Shown here: one piece after another, positions 18,440-28,344 of the stretch
Layout of the letters: the number at the start of each line of letters is the position of its first letter
How positions within the stretch are numbered: the first letter of the stretch is position 1
Origin: Aliiroseovarius pelagivivens
GTDB lineage: Bacteria; Pseudomonadota; Alphaproteobacteria; Rhodobacterales; Rhodobacteraceae
Direction of reading: 5' to 3'
DNA length: 64,000 nt
Assembly (NCBI RefSeq): GCF_900302485.1
Contig: NZ_OMOI01000002.1
Coordinates: 755,405 to 819,404, forward strand
Made by a program: the position numbers and the translations under genes
Notes under the pieces: generated by a model
Databases searched by the model: none
What the model saw: only the letters and a program-made list of their open reading frames with translations
What the model was told of the DNA's origin: nothing

Positions 18440-20029
18440 ATGACTGACCTTCATCCGGTGCGCCGCGCGCTGATTTCCGTATCCGACAAGACCGGCCTGA
18501 TCGAACTGGGCCAGGCGCTCGAGGCCCGTGGGGTCGAGATCCTGTCCACCGGCGGTTCCGCCAAGGCTCTGCGCGACGCTGGCGTGGCCGTGAAAGACGT
18601 GGCCGACGTGACCGGCTTCCCCGAGATGATGGACGGTCGCGTAAAGACGCTGCACCCGATGGTACATGGCGGTCTGCTGGCCCTGCGTGACAACGATGCG
18701 CATGTCGCTTCGATGGAGGAACACGGTATCAGCGCGATCGACCTGCTGGTGGTGAACCTCTATCCGTTCGAGGAAACCGTCGCCAAGGGCGCCGACTATG
18801 ACACTTGCATCGAAAACATCGACATTGGTGGCCCGGCAATGATCCGTGCAGCGGCCAAGAACCATGCGTTCGTGAACGTTGTCGTCGATGTACAGGATTA
18901 TGACAAACTGCTGGGTGACATGGACCAGCACAATGGCGCAACCTGCCCGAAATTCCGCAAGAAGCTGGCCCAGATCGCCTATGCACGCACCGGCGCCTAT
19001 GACGCCGCCGTATCCACTTGGATGGCCGATGCGCTAGAGCTGGAAGCCCCGCGCCGCCGCGCCTTTGCAGGTGAGCTGAAGCAGACCTTGCGCTATGGCG
19101 AAAACAGCCACCAGAAGGCTGCGTTCTATACCGACGGATCGAACCGCCCCGGTGTAGCAACTGCCCAGCAGCTTCAGGGCAAGGAACTGTCCTATAACAA
19201 CATCAACGACACCGACGCCGCGTTTGAATTGGTGTCCGAGTTCGATCCCGCTGTCAGCCCTGCTGTCGCCATCATCAAGCACGCCAACCCCTGTGGTGTG
19301 GCCCAGGGCGCGACGCTGGTCGAAGCCTATCAAAAGGCATTTGACTGCGACCGCACCTCGGCCTTCGGCGGCATTGTTGCGCTGAACCAGCCGCTGGACG
19401 CTGAAACGGCCTCGAAAATTGTCGAAATCTTTACCGAGGTCGTGATCGCGCCCGGTGCGTCGGATGAGGCCAAAGAAATCTTCGCTGCCAAGAAGAACCT
19501 GCGTCTGCTACTGACCGATGGTCTGCCCGACACACGTGCGGCCCTGACTGCCTATAAGCAGGTGGGTGGCGGCATTCTGGTGCAGGACAAAGACGTAGGT
19601 TACGTCGGCATGGATGACCTGAAAGTGGTCACCGAAAAAGCCCCGACCGACGCGCAAATGCAAGACCTGTTGTTTGCTTGGAAAGTTGCCAAGCACGTCA
19701 AGTCGAACGCCATCGTGTATGTGAAAGATCAAGCCACCGTGGGCGTGGGCGCCGGTCAGATGAGCCGTCTGGACAGTGCGAACGTTGCCGCATCGAAAGC
19801 CGAGCGTATGGCCGCCGAACTTGGCCTGGACGAAAGCCTGGCGAAGGGCTCGGCTGTGGCCTCGGACGCGTTCTTCCCCTTCCCCGACGGTCTTCTGGAA
19901 GCGGCCGCCGCTGGCGGCACCTGCGTGATCCAGCCGGGCGGTTCGATGCGCGATCAGGAAGTGATCGACGCGGCAAATGAAGCAGGGTTGGCCATGGTCT
20001 TTACCGGCATGCGCCACTTCCGGCACTAA
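18440..20029 (+). CDS. purH: Bifunctional AICAR transformylase/IMP cyclohydrolase
   Basis: PurH carries out the last two steps of IMP synthesis. The 529-residue protein has the N-terminal MGS-like cyclohydrolase domain ([48 protein letters not shown]) and the C-terminal AICAR formyltransferase domain with the catalytic IIKHANPCG near residue 275 and the C-terminal [17 protein letters not shown]. Length and both active sites are complete. lspA starts four bases after its stop. Confidence 0.97.
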   Translation: MTDLHPVRRALISVSDKTGLIELGQALEARGVEILSTGGSAKALRDAGVAVKDVADVTGFPEMMDGRVKTLHPMVHGGLLALRDNDAHVASMEEHGISAIDLLVVNLYPFEETVAKGADYDTCIENIDIGGPAMIRAAAKNHAFVNVVVDVQDYDKLLGDMDQHNGATCPKFRKKLAQIAYARTGAYDAAVSTWMADALELEAPRRRAFAGELKQTLRYGENSHQKAAFYTDGSNRPGVATAQQLQGKELSYNNINDTDAAFELVSEFDPAVSPAVAIIKHANPCGVAQGATLVEAYQKAFDCDRTSAFGGIVALNQPLDAETASKIVEIFTEVVIAPGASDEAKEIFAAKKNLRLLLTDGLPDTRAALTAYKQVGGGILVQDKDVGYVGMDDLKVVTEKAPTDAQMQDLLFAWKVAKHVKSNAIVYVKDQATVGVGAGQMSRLDSANVAASKAERMAAELGLDESLAKGSAVASDAFFPFPDGLLEAAAAGGTCVIQPGGSMRDQEVIDAANEAGLAMVFTGMRHFRH

Positions 20030-20033
20030 GCCC

Positions 20034-20510
20034 ATGATGCGCGTGATCGGCATATCCGCTTTGGTGGCGTTCCTTCTGGATCAGCTGACCAAGTATCACG
20101 CGTTGTATATTTTGGATCTGGACCGCGTCGGCGTGGTCCAGATCTGGCCGCCCTATTTGGTTTACCAGATGGGTTGGAACACCGGCATCAACTTCGGCCT
20201 TTTCGGCGGCGCTGACCCAAGCGTCACCCGCTGGATCTTGATCGCAGTGGCCTTGATTATTTCAATCTGGGTTGTCTGGTGGATCCGCAAAGAACAGGTT
20301 GGGCGACTGGCGCAGGTTTCCGCAGGATTGCTGGTTGGCGGTGCGCTGGGCAACGTCGTAGACCGTATTTATTATGGGGCCGTTGTCGATTTTCTGAACA
20401 CCTCGTGTTGTGGTTTTCGGAACCCGTATTCCTTCAACGTGGCGGATATTTTCGTCTTTGCAGGCGCCATTGGGCTGGTTCTTTTCGCCTCGTCTAACAA
20501 GACCCCGTGA
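20034..20510 (+). CDS. lspA: Lipoprotein signal peptidase LspA
   Basis: LspA (signal peptidase II) removes signal peptides from prolipoproteins in the inner membrane. The 158-residue product has four hydrophobic segments and both catalytic aspartate regions: GGALGNVVDRIYYGAVVDFL and FNVADIFVFAGAIGL. ATG at 20034 or the adjacent one at 20037 may serve. It lies four bases after purH and just before a lipoprotein gene, a substrate candidate. Confidence 0.94.
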   Translation: MMRVIGISALVAFLLDQLTKYHALYILDLDRVGVVQIWPPYLVYQMGWNTGINFGLFGGADPSVTRWILIAVALIISIWVVWWIRKEQVGRLAQVSAGLLVGGALGNVVDRIYYGAVVDFLNTSCCGFRNPYSFNVADIFVFAGAIGLVLFASSNKTP

Positions 20511-20567
20511 CGCGGCTTTCCAGATGGGCTAATAAACCCATAGATTACCTTGGGGATTGGACGTGAA

Positions 20568-21095
20568 ATGCGTGTTTCGTCTATGAAATTTCTGACTTTT
20601 GGTGCCATTATTATGGGGCTGGTTGCATGTTCCAACAGCGATCCATCGCTGATGAACTTGCGCGCGTCACAGGATGGCCCGGACGAGTTTGCGATTCTTC
20701 CGACGAAACCCCTGCAAGAGCCGAAAAGCTATTCCGAGCTGCCAGCCCCCACTCCCGGTCAGGCAAACTTGACCGATCCGACACCTAAGGCCGACGCTAT
20801 TGCGGCTCTTGGTGGCAATCTTGGATCGGGTAAGCTTCGCGGCGGAGAAGGGGCTCTGGTCAGCGCAGCAAGCCGCTATGGCGTGTCCGCGAATATCCGA
20901 CAAGTTCTTGAAGCATCGGACCTTGAATGGCGTAAGGACAATCGGGGCCGTGTGCTGGAACGGTTGTTCAACGTGAACGTCTATTACCGTGCTTACGAGG
21001 CTATGCATCTGAACCAGCACCTTGAGCTAGAGCGCCTGCGTCGTCTGGGCATCTGGACGCCGGCCGCACCGCCCGAGGTTGTGACGGATCGTTAA
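20568..21095 (+). CDS. DUF3035 lipoprotein
   Basis: A 175-residue predicted lipoprotein: a hydrophobic N-terminus (FLTFGAIIMG) leads to a lipobox LVAC with the modified cysteine near residue 21. The mature part contains PDEFAILPTKPLQEP, a DUF3035 hallmark, then a helical C-terminal region (YYRAYEAMHLNQHLELERLRRLGI). The role is unknown. LspA is encoded immediately upstream. MRVSSMKF at 20568 is preceded by GGACGTGAA; MKF at 20583 is an alternative start. A terminator follows. Confidence 0.87.
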   Translation: MRVSSMKFLTFGAIIMGLVACSNSDPSLMNLRASQDGPDEFAILPTKPLQEPKSYSELPAPTPGQANLTDPTPKADAIAALGGNLGSGKLRGGEGALVSAASRYGVSANIRQVLEASDLEWRKDNRGRVLERLFNVNVYYRAYEAMHLNQHLELERLRRLGIWTPAAPPEVVTDR

Positions 21096-21109
21096 TGACT
21101 CGTAGAATG

Positions 21110-21128
21110 GGGCCTTCGGGCCCTTTTT
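21110..21128 (+). terminator. Rho-independent terminator after the DUF3035 gene
   Basis: GGGCC (21110-21114), TTCG loop, GGCCC (21119-21123) and a run of five T residues, 14 bases after the stop. It separates the purH-lspA-DUF3035 unit from the M16 peptidase pair. Confidence 0.9.
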
Positions 21129-21233
21129 CGTTTCCGGACCGCTCGCTGGGTTAACTTCGATCACATCTGCGTTGCCAAGGCTTGAAGCAAATGCCGGGGT
21201 GGATAGTTTAGTCCGATACAGAAGGAGCATTAC

Positions 21234-22580
21234 ATGCGTTTCATTCTTGCAGGATTGTTGGCCGTTGGTTTGGGCGCGGGACCGGCTTCGCCCCTGATGG
21301 CCAAGGACGATGTCAGCAGTTTCACACTGGACAACGGGCTTGAGGTTGTCGTGATCGAGGATCACCGCGCACCCGTTGTTGTCCACATGCTGTGGTATCG
21401 TGCCGGTGCTGCGGATGAACAGCCCGGCGTTTCCGGTGTCGCGCATTTTCTCGAGCACCTGCTGTTTAAAGAGACCGAGAACTATGAAGCGGGTGCGCTC
21501 AGCCGTGTGGTGGCCGAAAACGGGGGGTCGGACAATGCGTTCACCTCGCAGGATTACACCGCCTATTTTCAAAGGATTGCTGCAGATCGTCTGGGCTTGA
21601 TGATGGAAATGGAATCGGATCGGGTGCGCAATTTGATCCTGTCCGAGGACGATATCGCCACCGAACGTGACGTGATCTTGGAAGAGCGTGCCCAACGTAC
21701 CGACAGCGAACCGGGTGCTCTGTTTCGGGAACAGATCAACGCTGCTGCTTTTCTGAACCACCCCTATGGCATTCCGGTTATCGGATGGCGGCACGAGATG
21801 GAGACCTTGTCGCGCGAAGCCGCTTCGGCCTTCTATGAACGCTTCTATGCGCCCAACAACGCGATTCTTGTCGTGGCGGGTGATGTCGCGCCCGAAGAGG
21901 TGCTTGCGCTGGCCAAAACGCATTACGGCCCGTTGGCACCCACCCCCGACCTTGGGAAACGCGTGCGCGTTCAGGAACCACCGCAACTGGCCGAGCGCCG
22001 CCTGCGCTTTGCCGATCCGCGCGTCGCGCAACCCTATGTCCTTCGCCGCTATCAGGCGCCCGAGCGTGACAGTGGTGCGCAGGAAGAAGCGGCTGCGCTG
22101 GTCTATCTGGCCGAGATCCTTGGCGGAAACGGAGCGACTTCGGTCCTTGGACGGGCGTTGCAGTTTGATGAGCAGATCGCGGTCTATGCGGGCGCGGGAT
22201 ATCGCTCGGTATCGCTGGACGACACCAGTTTCTCGTTGATCGTTGTGCCCACTCCGGAGGTGTCATTGAAGGACGCCGAAGCGGCCTTGGATCGCGAGAT
22301 TGCCGAGTTTCTTGAGACCGGCATCGACCCCGAGCAGTTTGAGCGTGTGAAGTTCCAAATCCGTGCGGATGACGTCTATTCGCAGGACAACGTGATGGCG
22401 CGTGCCGAACGGTATGGGTCGGCGCTGACCTCGGGCCTGACGATCGAAGATGTCACGGCTTGGCCTGATGTGCTTCAGGCGGTCACACCGGAAGACGTGA
22501 TGAATGCCGCGCGCGCGGTGTTTGACGAACGTAAGGCGGTGACCGGTTGGCTGGTGCCCGAAGGCGGAGAGGACATGTAA
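21234..22580 (+). CDS. M16 family zinc peptidase (catalytic subunit type)
   Basis: A 448-residue exported pitrilysin-family protein. It has a signal peptide (MRFILAGLLAVGLGAG...PLMA), then DNGLEVVVIEDHRAPVVVHMLWYRAG and the inverted zinc motif HFLEH near residue 78, with the downstream glutamate region ERDVILEE near 145. M16 enzymes cut peptides or signal-peptide remnants. The stop overlaps the start of the next M16-like gene (TAATG), so the two are made together and probably form an alpha/beta heterodimer in the periplasm. AAGGAG precedes the ATG. Confidence 0.93.
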   Translation: MRFILAGLLAVGLGAGPASPLMAKDDVSSFTLDNGLEVVVIEDHRAPVVVHMLWYRAGAADEQPGVSGVAHFLEHLLFKETENYEAGALSRVVAENGGSDNAFTSQDYTAYFQRIAADRLGLMMEMESDRVRNLILSEDDIATERDVILEERAQRTDSEPGALFREQINAAAFLNHPYGIPVIGWRHEMETLSREAASAFYERFYAPNNAILVVAGDVAPEEVLALAKTHYGPLAPTPDLGKRVRVQEPPQLAERRLRFADPRVAQPYVLRRYQAPERDSGAQEEAAALVYLAEILGGNGATSVLGRALQFDEQIAVYAGAGYRSVSLDDTSFSLIVVPTPEVSLKDAEAALDREIAEFLETGIDPEQFERVKFQIRADDVYSQDNVMARAERYGSALTSGLTIEDVTAWPDVLQAVTPEDVMNAARAVFDERKAVTGWLVPEGGEDM

Positions 22581-23890
22581 TGAAACGGATCGCTCTTGTT
22601 TTGGCGGGGCTGATTGCCCTGACCCTTCCCGCCCGTGCCGAAGTCGCAATGGAGGAGGTTACTTCGGCCAACGGTCATGTGGCTTGGCTGGTGCACGAAC
22701 CGGCCCTTCCCTTCACCGCGCTGGAAATTCGCTTTCGTGGCGGAACGGTGCTGGATCGCCCAGACAAGCGGGGGGCTGTGAACCTGATGGTCGGCCTTCT
22801 GGAAGAAGGGGCCGGGGATATGGATGCGCAGGGTTTTGCGGAATCGCGTGAAGCTTTAGCAGCCTCGTACGGGTTTGATGCCGGGGAAGACAGTATCGGT
22901 ATTTCAGCGCAATTTCTGACGGAAAACCGGGATCAGGCAGTGGATCTTCTGCACGAAGCGCTGACCGACCCACGATTTGACGACACGGCGCTGGAGCGTG
23001 TTCGCACGCAGGTTCTGTCGCATCTTGCGTCCCGCGCAACCGATCCAAGCTCGATCGCCAGTGATGCGTTTGATGCAGCGGCCTACGGGGAACATGCCTA
23101 TGGCAGCTATGATGGCGGGACGGTCGAAAGCGTCACTGCGCTGACCCGCGACGATATTGTGAATGCCTATCGCGACACCATGGTGCTGGACCGGATCTAT
23201 GTAGCCGCCGTGGGGGATATCACCGCACAACAACTTGGCCCACTTCTTGACCAACTATTCGAGGGCCTGCCGCAGACTGGCGCCGCCATGCCGGATCGGG
23301 TCGAGTTCGGTCTGCCCGGTGGCACAACAGTCGTGCCCTTCGATACGCCGCAATCCGTTGCGCTTTTCGGCCATGGCGGGATCGAACGCGAAGATCCCGA
23401 TTTCTTTGCGGCCTATCTGGTCAACACGGTTCTGGGCGGCCCAAGCTCGATTTCGCGCCTGATGAACCAAGTGCGGGAAGAGCGGGGACTGACCTATGGG
23501 ATCGGCTCGTATCTGGTTCCGGTCGATTGGACCGAAAGTGTGCTTGGGCAGTTCTCAAGTCAGAACGGAGTGATCGGCGAGGCGATCGATGTGGTGCGCG
23601 ATGAATGGGCAAAAATTGCCAGCGAAGGCATCACACAAGAGGAGCTGACGGCTGCTCAGACCTATCTGACCGGATCGTATCCCTTGCGCTTTGACGGCAA
23701 TGCCAACATTGCCAACATCATGGTGGCGATGCAGTTGGAAGGGCTGCCGATCGACTATATCGCGACCCGGAACGAACAGGTTATGGCGGTCACATTAGAC
23801 GAGGCAAACCGCGTGGCATCCGAGGTCTATCACCCCGATGCGCTGCATTTTGTGGTGGTCGGTCAGCCTGAAGGCGTTGTGTCGAATTAA
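22580..23890 (+). CDS. M16 family peptidase-like protein lacking the zinc motif
   Basis: A 436-residue partner to the preceding gene, with its own signal peptide (MKRIALVLAGLIALTLPARA). In place of HxxEH it reads NLMVGLLEEGAGDMDAQGFAE, so the zinc-binding histidines are missing. The C-terminal R/Y substrate-binding region is preserved (LMNQVREERGLTYGIGSYL). Known M16 pairs such as the mitochondrial processing peptidase combine one active and one inactive chain, which this arrangement resembles. The start codon overlaps the previous stop. The peptide substrate is unknown. Confidence 0.9.
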   Translation: MKRIALVLAGLIALTLPARAEVAMEEVTSANGHVAWLVHEPALPFTALEIRFRGGTVLDRPDKRGAVNLMVGLLEEGAGDMDAQGFAESREALAASYGFDAGEDSIGISAQFLTENRDQAVDLLHEALTDPRFDDTALERVRTQVLSHLASRATDPSSIASDAFDAAAYGEHAYGSYDGGTVESVTALTRDDIVNAYRDTMVLDRIYVAAVGDITAQQLGPLLDQLFEGLPQTGAAMPDRVEFGLPGGTTVVPFDTPQSVALFGHGGIEREDPDFFAAYLVNTVLGGPSSISRLMNQVREERGLTYGIGSYLVPVDWTESVLGQFSSQNGVIGEAIDVVRDEWAKIASEGITQEELTAAQTYLTGSYPLRFDGNANIANIMVAMQLEGLPIDYIATRNEQVMAVTLDEANRVASEVYHPDALHFVVVGQPEGVVSN

Positions 23891-23941
23891 GCTGTTTTGC
23901 GGAATGGTCGAATCGGGCGTGGGTATGCTAAGTTTTGTGCC

Positions 23942-25804
23942 ATGCCCGAAGACAGCCCCCATATAAGCCCGGATCGGTCGATCCGCCGTCCAGTTATCCG
24001 TCAGTTGGATGATGCTGCAATCAACCGGATTGCGGCCGGTGAAGTGGTGGAACGCCCGGCCTCGGCCGTCAAAGAGCTGGTGGAAAACGCCATTGATGCA
24101 GGGGCGAGCCGGATCGAGGTTTGCTATGCCGACGGCGGCAAGACACTGATCCGCGTGACAGATGACGGTTGTGGCATCGCGCCCGACGATCTGGCGCTGG
24201 CGATGTCACGTCATGCGACGTCAAAGATTGACGGCTCAGACCTGTTGGACATCCATACCTTCGGGTTCCGTGGCGAGGCGCTGCCCTCGCTTGGGGCAGT
24301 GGGTCGGCTGACGATCACGTCGCGCGTCGACGGATTTGACGCAGCGGTGATCCGCGTGGCGGGCGGGCAGACGGATCCGGTGAAACCCGCCGCCCTGTCC
24401 AGCGGCACAGTGGTCGAGCTGCGCGACCTGTTCTACGCCACCCCCGCGCGTCTGAAGTTCCTGCGCACCGACCGGGCCGAGGCGCAAGCGATCAGCGATG
24501 TCGTGAAGCGGCTGGCCATGGCCGAGCCGCAGATCGGCTTCACCTTGCGCGATGTATCCGGCGGGGGCGAAGGCCGTGTGACCTTCCGCGCGGACCCGGA
24601 AACGGGCGATATGTTTGATGCGCTCTCGGGTCGGCTGGCGACGATCCTTGGACGCGACTTTGCGGAAAACGCCATCCCGATTGACGCCGAACGTGAGGGG
24701 TTGCGCCTGACGGGCTTTGCAGCGCTTCCGACATATTCACGCGGAGCGGCGGTGGCGCAGTTCCTGTTCGTGAACGGACGCCCGGTGAAGGACAAACTGC
24801 TGACCGGTGCACTACGGGCTGCCTATTTCGATTTCCTGTCCCGCGACCGTCACCCTGCGGCGGCGCTGTTCGTGTCTTGCGACCCGCATCTGGTCGATGT
24901 GAACGTCCACCCCGCCAAGTCCGAGGTCCGATTCCGTGAGCCCGGCGTGGCGCGCGGGTTGATCGTTTCGGGGCTGCGGCACGCACTGGCGAATGCAGGG
25001 CATCGTGCATCGACTACGGTGGCAGGCGCGACGTTGGGCGCAATGCGGCCCGAGTCGACCGAACCCCGCGTCTATCAAATGGACCGCCCCAGCCTTGGCG
25101 CGATGCGATCGTCCTATCAGGCGCAGATGCCCGCTCCAGAGACACCCGGTTTTGCGGAAATGTCCGCCCCGTCCGCGCGGTTTGATCCGGTGATCGCGCC
25201 CGAACAGGACGCCCCGCAAGAGGCGCTTCCCTTGGGCGCCGCCCGCGCGCAGGTGCACGAGAACTACATCATCGCACAGACGGAAACGGGCATGGTCATC
25301 GTCGATCAACACGCCGCGCATGAACGTCTGGTCTATGAGAAGCTGAAACGCCAGATGGCGGAAAACGGCGTGGCCCGTCAGGCGCTGCTGATCCCCGAGA
25401 TCGTCGAGCTGTCGATGGGCGACGTTGCACGTCTACTCGAGGTCGCGGACGACTTGGCCGCGATGGGCCTGGTCATCGAACCCTTCGGCGGGGACGCCGT
25501 CGCCGTGCGCGAAACCCCCGCCATCCTGGGCGAGATCAACGCCACCGCGATGATCAAGGACGTGCTGGACGAACTGGCGGATCTGGGCGATAGCAACATG
25601 GTGCAGGCCAAGATCGAGGCCGTTCTGTCCCGCGTCGCCTGCCACGGTTCGATCCGGTCGGGCCGCTGGATGCGCCCGGAAGAAATGAACGCCCTGCTGC
25701 GCGAAATGGAGGCCACGCCCCATTCCGGTCAATGCAACCACGGGCGCCCCACCTATGTGGAATTGAAACTTGCTGATATCGAAAGGCTGTTTGGACGCAC
25801 ATGA
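23942..25804 (+). CDS. mutL: DNA mismatch repair protein MutL
   Basis: MutL links mismatch recognition by MutS to strand removal. The 620-residue protein has the GHKL ATPase N-terminal domain ([42 protein letters not shown]) and a C-terminal dimerisation domain containing [12 protein letters not shown], the DQHA-x2-E-x4-E endonuclease motif. It is therefore the nicking type found in bacteria without MutH. I started at ATG 23942 (MPEDSPH); the upstream in-frame ATG lacks a site. It overlaps rmuC by four bases (ATGA). Confidence 0.95.
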   Translation: MPEDSPHISPDRSIRRPVIRQLDDAAINRIAAGEVVERPASAVKELVENAIDAGASRIEVCYADGGKTLIRVTDDGCGIAPDDLALAMSRHATSKIDGSDLLDIHTFGFRGEALPSLGAVGRLTITSRVDGFDAAVIRVAGGQTDPVKPAALSSGTVVELRDLFYATPARLKFLRTDRAEAQAISDVVKRLAMAEPQIGFTLRDVSGGGEGRVTFRADPETGDMFDALSGRLATILGRDFAENAIPIDAEREGLRLTGFAALPTYSRGAAVAQFLFVNGRPVKDKLLTGALRAAYFDFLSRDRHPAAALFVSCDPHLVDVNVHPAKSEVRFREPGVARGLIVSGLRHALANAGHRASTTVAGATLGAMRPESTEPRVYQMDRPSLGAMRSSYQAQMPAPETPGFAEMSAPSARFDPVIAPEQDAPQEALPLGAARAQVHENYIIAQTETGMVIVDQHAAHERLVYEKLKRQMAENGVARQALLIPEIVELSMGDVARLLEVADDLAAMGLVIEPFGGDAVAVRETPAILGEINATAMIKDVLDELADLGDSNMVQAKIEAVLSRVACHGSIRSGRWMRPEEMNALLREMEATPHSGQCNHGRPTYVELKLADIERLFGRT

Positions 25805-27039
25805 TCCAGATCGGTGACATAACCTATGACCTCTCTGACCCGCTGGTGCTTTTGACACTCGGCGGCATCGCGCTTGCGGTTCTGATTTTTATTCTGCTGC
25901 TGGTGGTTTTGCGCCGCGCCGGGCGATCAACCCGCGTGGCCGAAGATATGGCGCTGCAGATGGGCGGTCTGGGACAGGCGGTACAGGTTCTGGGCGCGGG
26001 GCAGGATCAACTGTCGGGCGGGTTGCGCACGGTGTCGGACACGCAGGCATCAGGACAGGCGCAGGTGCTGCAAGCGATGGAGACCCGCTTGGCCCATGTG
26101 CAGCAGCAGATGAATGACCGCCTGCACGACAACGCGATGAAATCCGCGCGTGCCATGTCGGAGCTTCAGGACCGGATGAAAGAAAGCCTGCAAGGCAATG
26201 CGGTGAAGACGACCGAAAGCCTGACGCAATTGCAGGAACGGCTGAAGGTGATCGACAAGGCGCAGGATAACATCACCCGGCTGTCGGGCGATGTGCTGAG
26301 CCTTCAGGACATCCTGTCGAACAAGCAAACCCGCGGGGCGTTTGGGGAAATCCAGCTGACCGACATCGTGTCCAAGGCGTTGCCCAAGGATAGCTATGAC
26401 CTGCAGGCCACGCTGTCGAACGGGAAACGTGCGGACTGTATGATCCACCTGCCGAACCCCCCGGGCCCGATCGTGATCGACTCGAAATTTCCGTTGGAAG
26501 CGTACGAGGCGCTGCGCCGGGCGGGCACGCCGGAAGAGCTGACGCTGGCCGCCCGCGCGATGAAAACCGCCGTGCGCGCCCACATCAAGGCGATTTCCGA
26601 GAAATACATCATCGAGGGCGAAACCGCAGACGGCGCGCTAATGTTCCTGCCGTCCGAGGCCGTCTATGCCGAGCTACACGCCAATTTCTCGGAGGTGGTT
26701 CGCGAAGGGTTCGAGGCCCGCGTCTGGATCGTCTCGCCCACCACCTGCATGGCGACCCTGAACACCATGCGTGCGATCCTGAAAGACGCCCGCATGCGCG
26801 AACAGGCCGGCGCAATCCGCAAAGAGCTGCACCTGCTATCCGCCGATGTCGGGCGCCTGGGAGATCGCGTCGCGAACCTCGACCGTCATTTCCACCAAGC
26901 CTCGAAAGATATTTCCGAGATCAAGATCTCGGCCGAGAAAGCAGGCAACCGCGCAAAACGGCTGGACAATTTCGATTTCGAAGAGGTCGCGGAAGACGAT
27001 CAGACCGTGGTGCCGATTGGGAAGGGGCCAATAACGTAG
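25801..27039 (+). CDS. rmuC: DNA recombination protein RmuC family
   Basis: A 412-residue protein with one N-terminal membrane segment ([23 protein letters not shown]), a long coiled-coil region (about residues 35-165) and the RmuC nuclease-like domain with [19 protein letters not shown] and [11 protein letters not shown]. RmuC limits inversions at short inverted repeats in E. coli and is predicted to be a restriction-fold nuclease. The start overlaps the mutL stop, so DNA-repair genes are translationally coupled here. Confidence 0.92.
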   Translation: MIQIGDITYDLSDPLVLLTLGGIALAVLIFILLLVVLRRAGRSTRVAEDMALQMGGLGQAVQVLGAGQDQLSGGLRTVSDTQASGQAQVLQAMETRLAHVQQQMNDRLHDNAMKSARAMSELQDRMKESLQGNAVKTTESLTQLQERLKVIDKAQDNITRLSGDVLSLQDILSNKQTRGAFGEIQLTDIVSKALPKDSYDLQATLSNGKRADCMIHLPNPPGPIVIDSKFPLEAYEALRRAGTPEELTLAARAMKTAVRAHIKAISEKYIIEGETADGALMFLPSEAVYAELHANFSEVVREGFEARVWIVSPTTCMATLNTMRAILKDARMREQAGAIRKELHLLSADVGRLGDRVANLDRHFHQASKDISEIKISAEKAGNRAKRLDNFDFEEVAEDDQTVVPIGKGPIT

Positions 27040-27082
27040 CAGGTAGATAGCTGCCGAATGGAACTTTTGGGAGAAGCTCGCA

Positions 27083-27466
27083 TTGGAAGACACAACGCCT
27101 TTTGTCAGAACAGATTTTTCCGACTCCTCCAAATGGAAAGCTTTATTGGAAGAAGTCTCGACGGAAAACGAGATGGGGTTTCGCGCGTTTGTCGAACCAA
27201 TTTCAGATAGCCGATTTGACTCAGCTGATCCCGTCGACGTGGCGCATGAATACGCTGATGCTGTCGTGGTCTTTGTTGTTGATGTGCACACTATTCAAAC
27301 GGGTGAAGTTCTTTGCCTGAACGGCGAAGCACCAACTGAACAGATTCGCGCAAAGGCCAAAGATCTTTGGGTTGTCGAAAACAATCTCTCGATTGGAAAC
27401 TTGCTCTTCGATGAGCTTGTTGAGCAAGTAGGAGAAGATGGCGTGTTGCAGTCTCTAGAGTTGTAA
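27083..27466 (+). CDS. Hypothetical protein, DUF6924-like
   Basis: A 127-residue acidic protein starting with TTG behind GGGAG (27069-27073). The pattern VRTDFSDSSKWKALLEEV, ADAVVVFVVD and WVVENNLSIGNLLFDELVEQVGEDGV resembles DUF6924, a small family of unknown function often found beside polymorphic toxins or immunity genes. Its codon use is more AT-rich than the neighbours, suggesting later acquisition. There is no signal peptide or membrane segment. It may be a remnant of a small immunity-type cassette, but I see no partner. Confidence 0.65.
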   Translation: MEDTTPFVRTDFSDSSKWKALLEEVSTENEMGFRAFVEPISDSRFDSADPVDVAHEYADAVVVFVVDVHTIQTGEVLCLNGEAPTEQIRAKAKDLWVVENNLSIGNLLFDELVEQVGEDGVLQSLEL

Positions 27467-27547
27467 GGTTTCAGACCAAGCCCCCCCAACCTTGACGGAT
27501 CACTAAACAGATGCTGGTCTAATCCCAACGGATAGGACACCGACCGC

Positions 27548-28333
27548 ATGACTGACCGCCCCTCTTTTGACGCCTACAAACCCGCTGAGATCGCCGAGTT
27601 GATCGAAACCGCGGGCGTGGCGAAAGCTCATCTTCCGTGGAAGCAGATGCTGGTTCTGGCGATGCTGGCGGGCGCGTTTATCGGGTTCGGGGCTGCTGCC
27701 TATACGATGGTCATGACCGGAGTGGACGCGAGCTTTGGTCCCGCGCGGTTCTTGGGCGGGGTGGTGTTTTGCCTTGGGTTGATTTTGGTGATCATCGGCG
27801 GGGCCGAGCTGTTTACCGGTAATGCGTTGATGATCATGGCAACGGTGGACGGCAAGATCTCGGTCCATGAATTGCTGCGGAATTGGGGTGTTGTCTATGT
27901 CGGAAACCTGATTGGCGCCGTGGGGTTGGCGGTCGCATTCGGCCTGTCGGGACTGCTGGATGCGCCGATGGGTACCACGGCGGTAAAGCTGGCCGAGGCA
28001 AAGGCCAACCTGCCGATTTTCGAAGGCATCATGCGCGGCGCACTATGTAATGCGCTTGTGTGTCTAGCCGTCTGGCTGACCTTCGCCGCCCGCACCGCGG
28101 CGGGGAAAATCCTTGCGATTATCTGGCCCATTTCCGGGTTTGTTCTGCTGGGACTCGAGCACTCGGTGGCGAATATGTACTTCTTTCCGCAAGGCTGGGC
28201 TGCGGGTGCCGAGGTCAATATCGGCGGCGCCATGTCCAACATGATCAGCGTGACGATTGGGAACATCCTGGGCGGAGGTGCTGGCGTCGCGCTGGCCTAT
28301 CAGTTCGCGTTCCACGGACCGAAATCGGGCTAG
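27548..28333 (+). CDS. Formate/nitrite transporter (FNT) family channel
   Basis: A 261-residue protein with six hydrophobic helices and the FNT signature loop GGAELFTGNAL near residue 80, plus a second half with AVWLTFAARTAAGKILAIIWPI and GLEHSVANMYFFP, which carries the conserved central-pore histidine. FNT channels form pentamers in the inner membrane and pass formate, nitrite or related monovalent anions. A large formate dehydrogenase lies about 5 kb downstream on the same strand, which makes formate the more likely substrate, although nitrite cannot be excluded. It converges with the DUF6782-like gene. Confidence 0.9.
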   Translation: MTDRPSFDAYKPAEIAELIETAGVAKAHLPWKQMLVLAMLAGAFIGFGAAAYTMVMTGVDASFGPARFLGGVVFCLGLILVIIGGAELFTGNALMIMATVDGKISVHELLRNWGVVYVGNLIGAVGLAVAFGLSGLLDAPMGTTAVKLAEAKANLPIFEGIMRGALCNALVCLAVWLTFAARTAAGKILAIIWPISGFVLLGLEHSVANMYFFPQGWAAGAEVNIGGAMSNMISVTIGNILGGGAGVALAYQFAFHGPKSG

Positions 28334-28344
28334 TTGACGGACGG

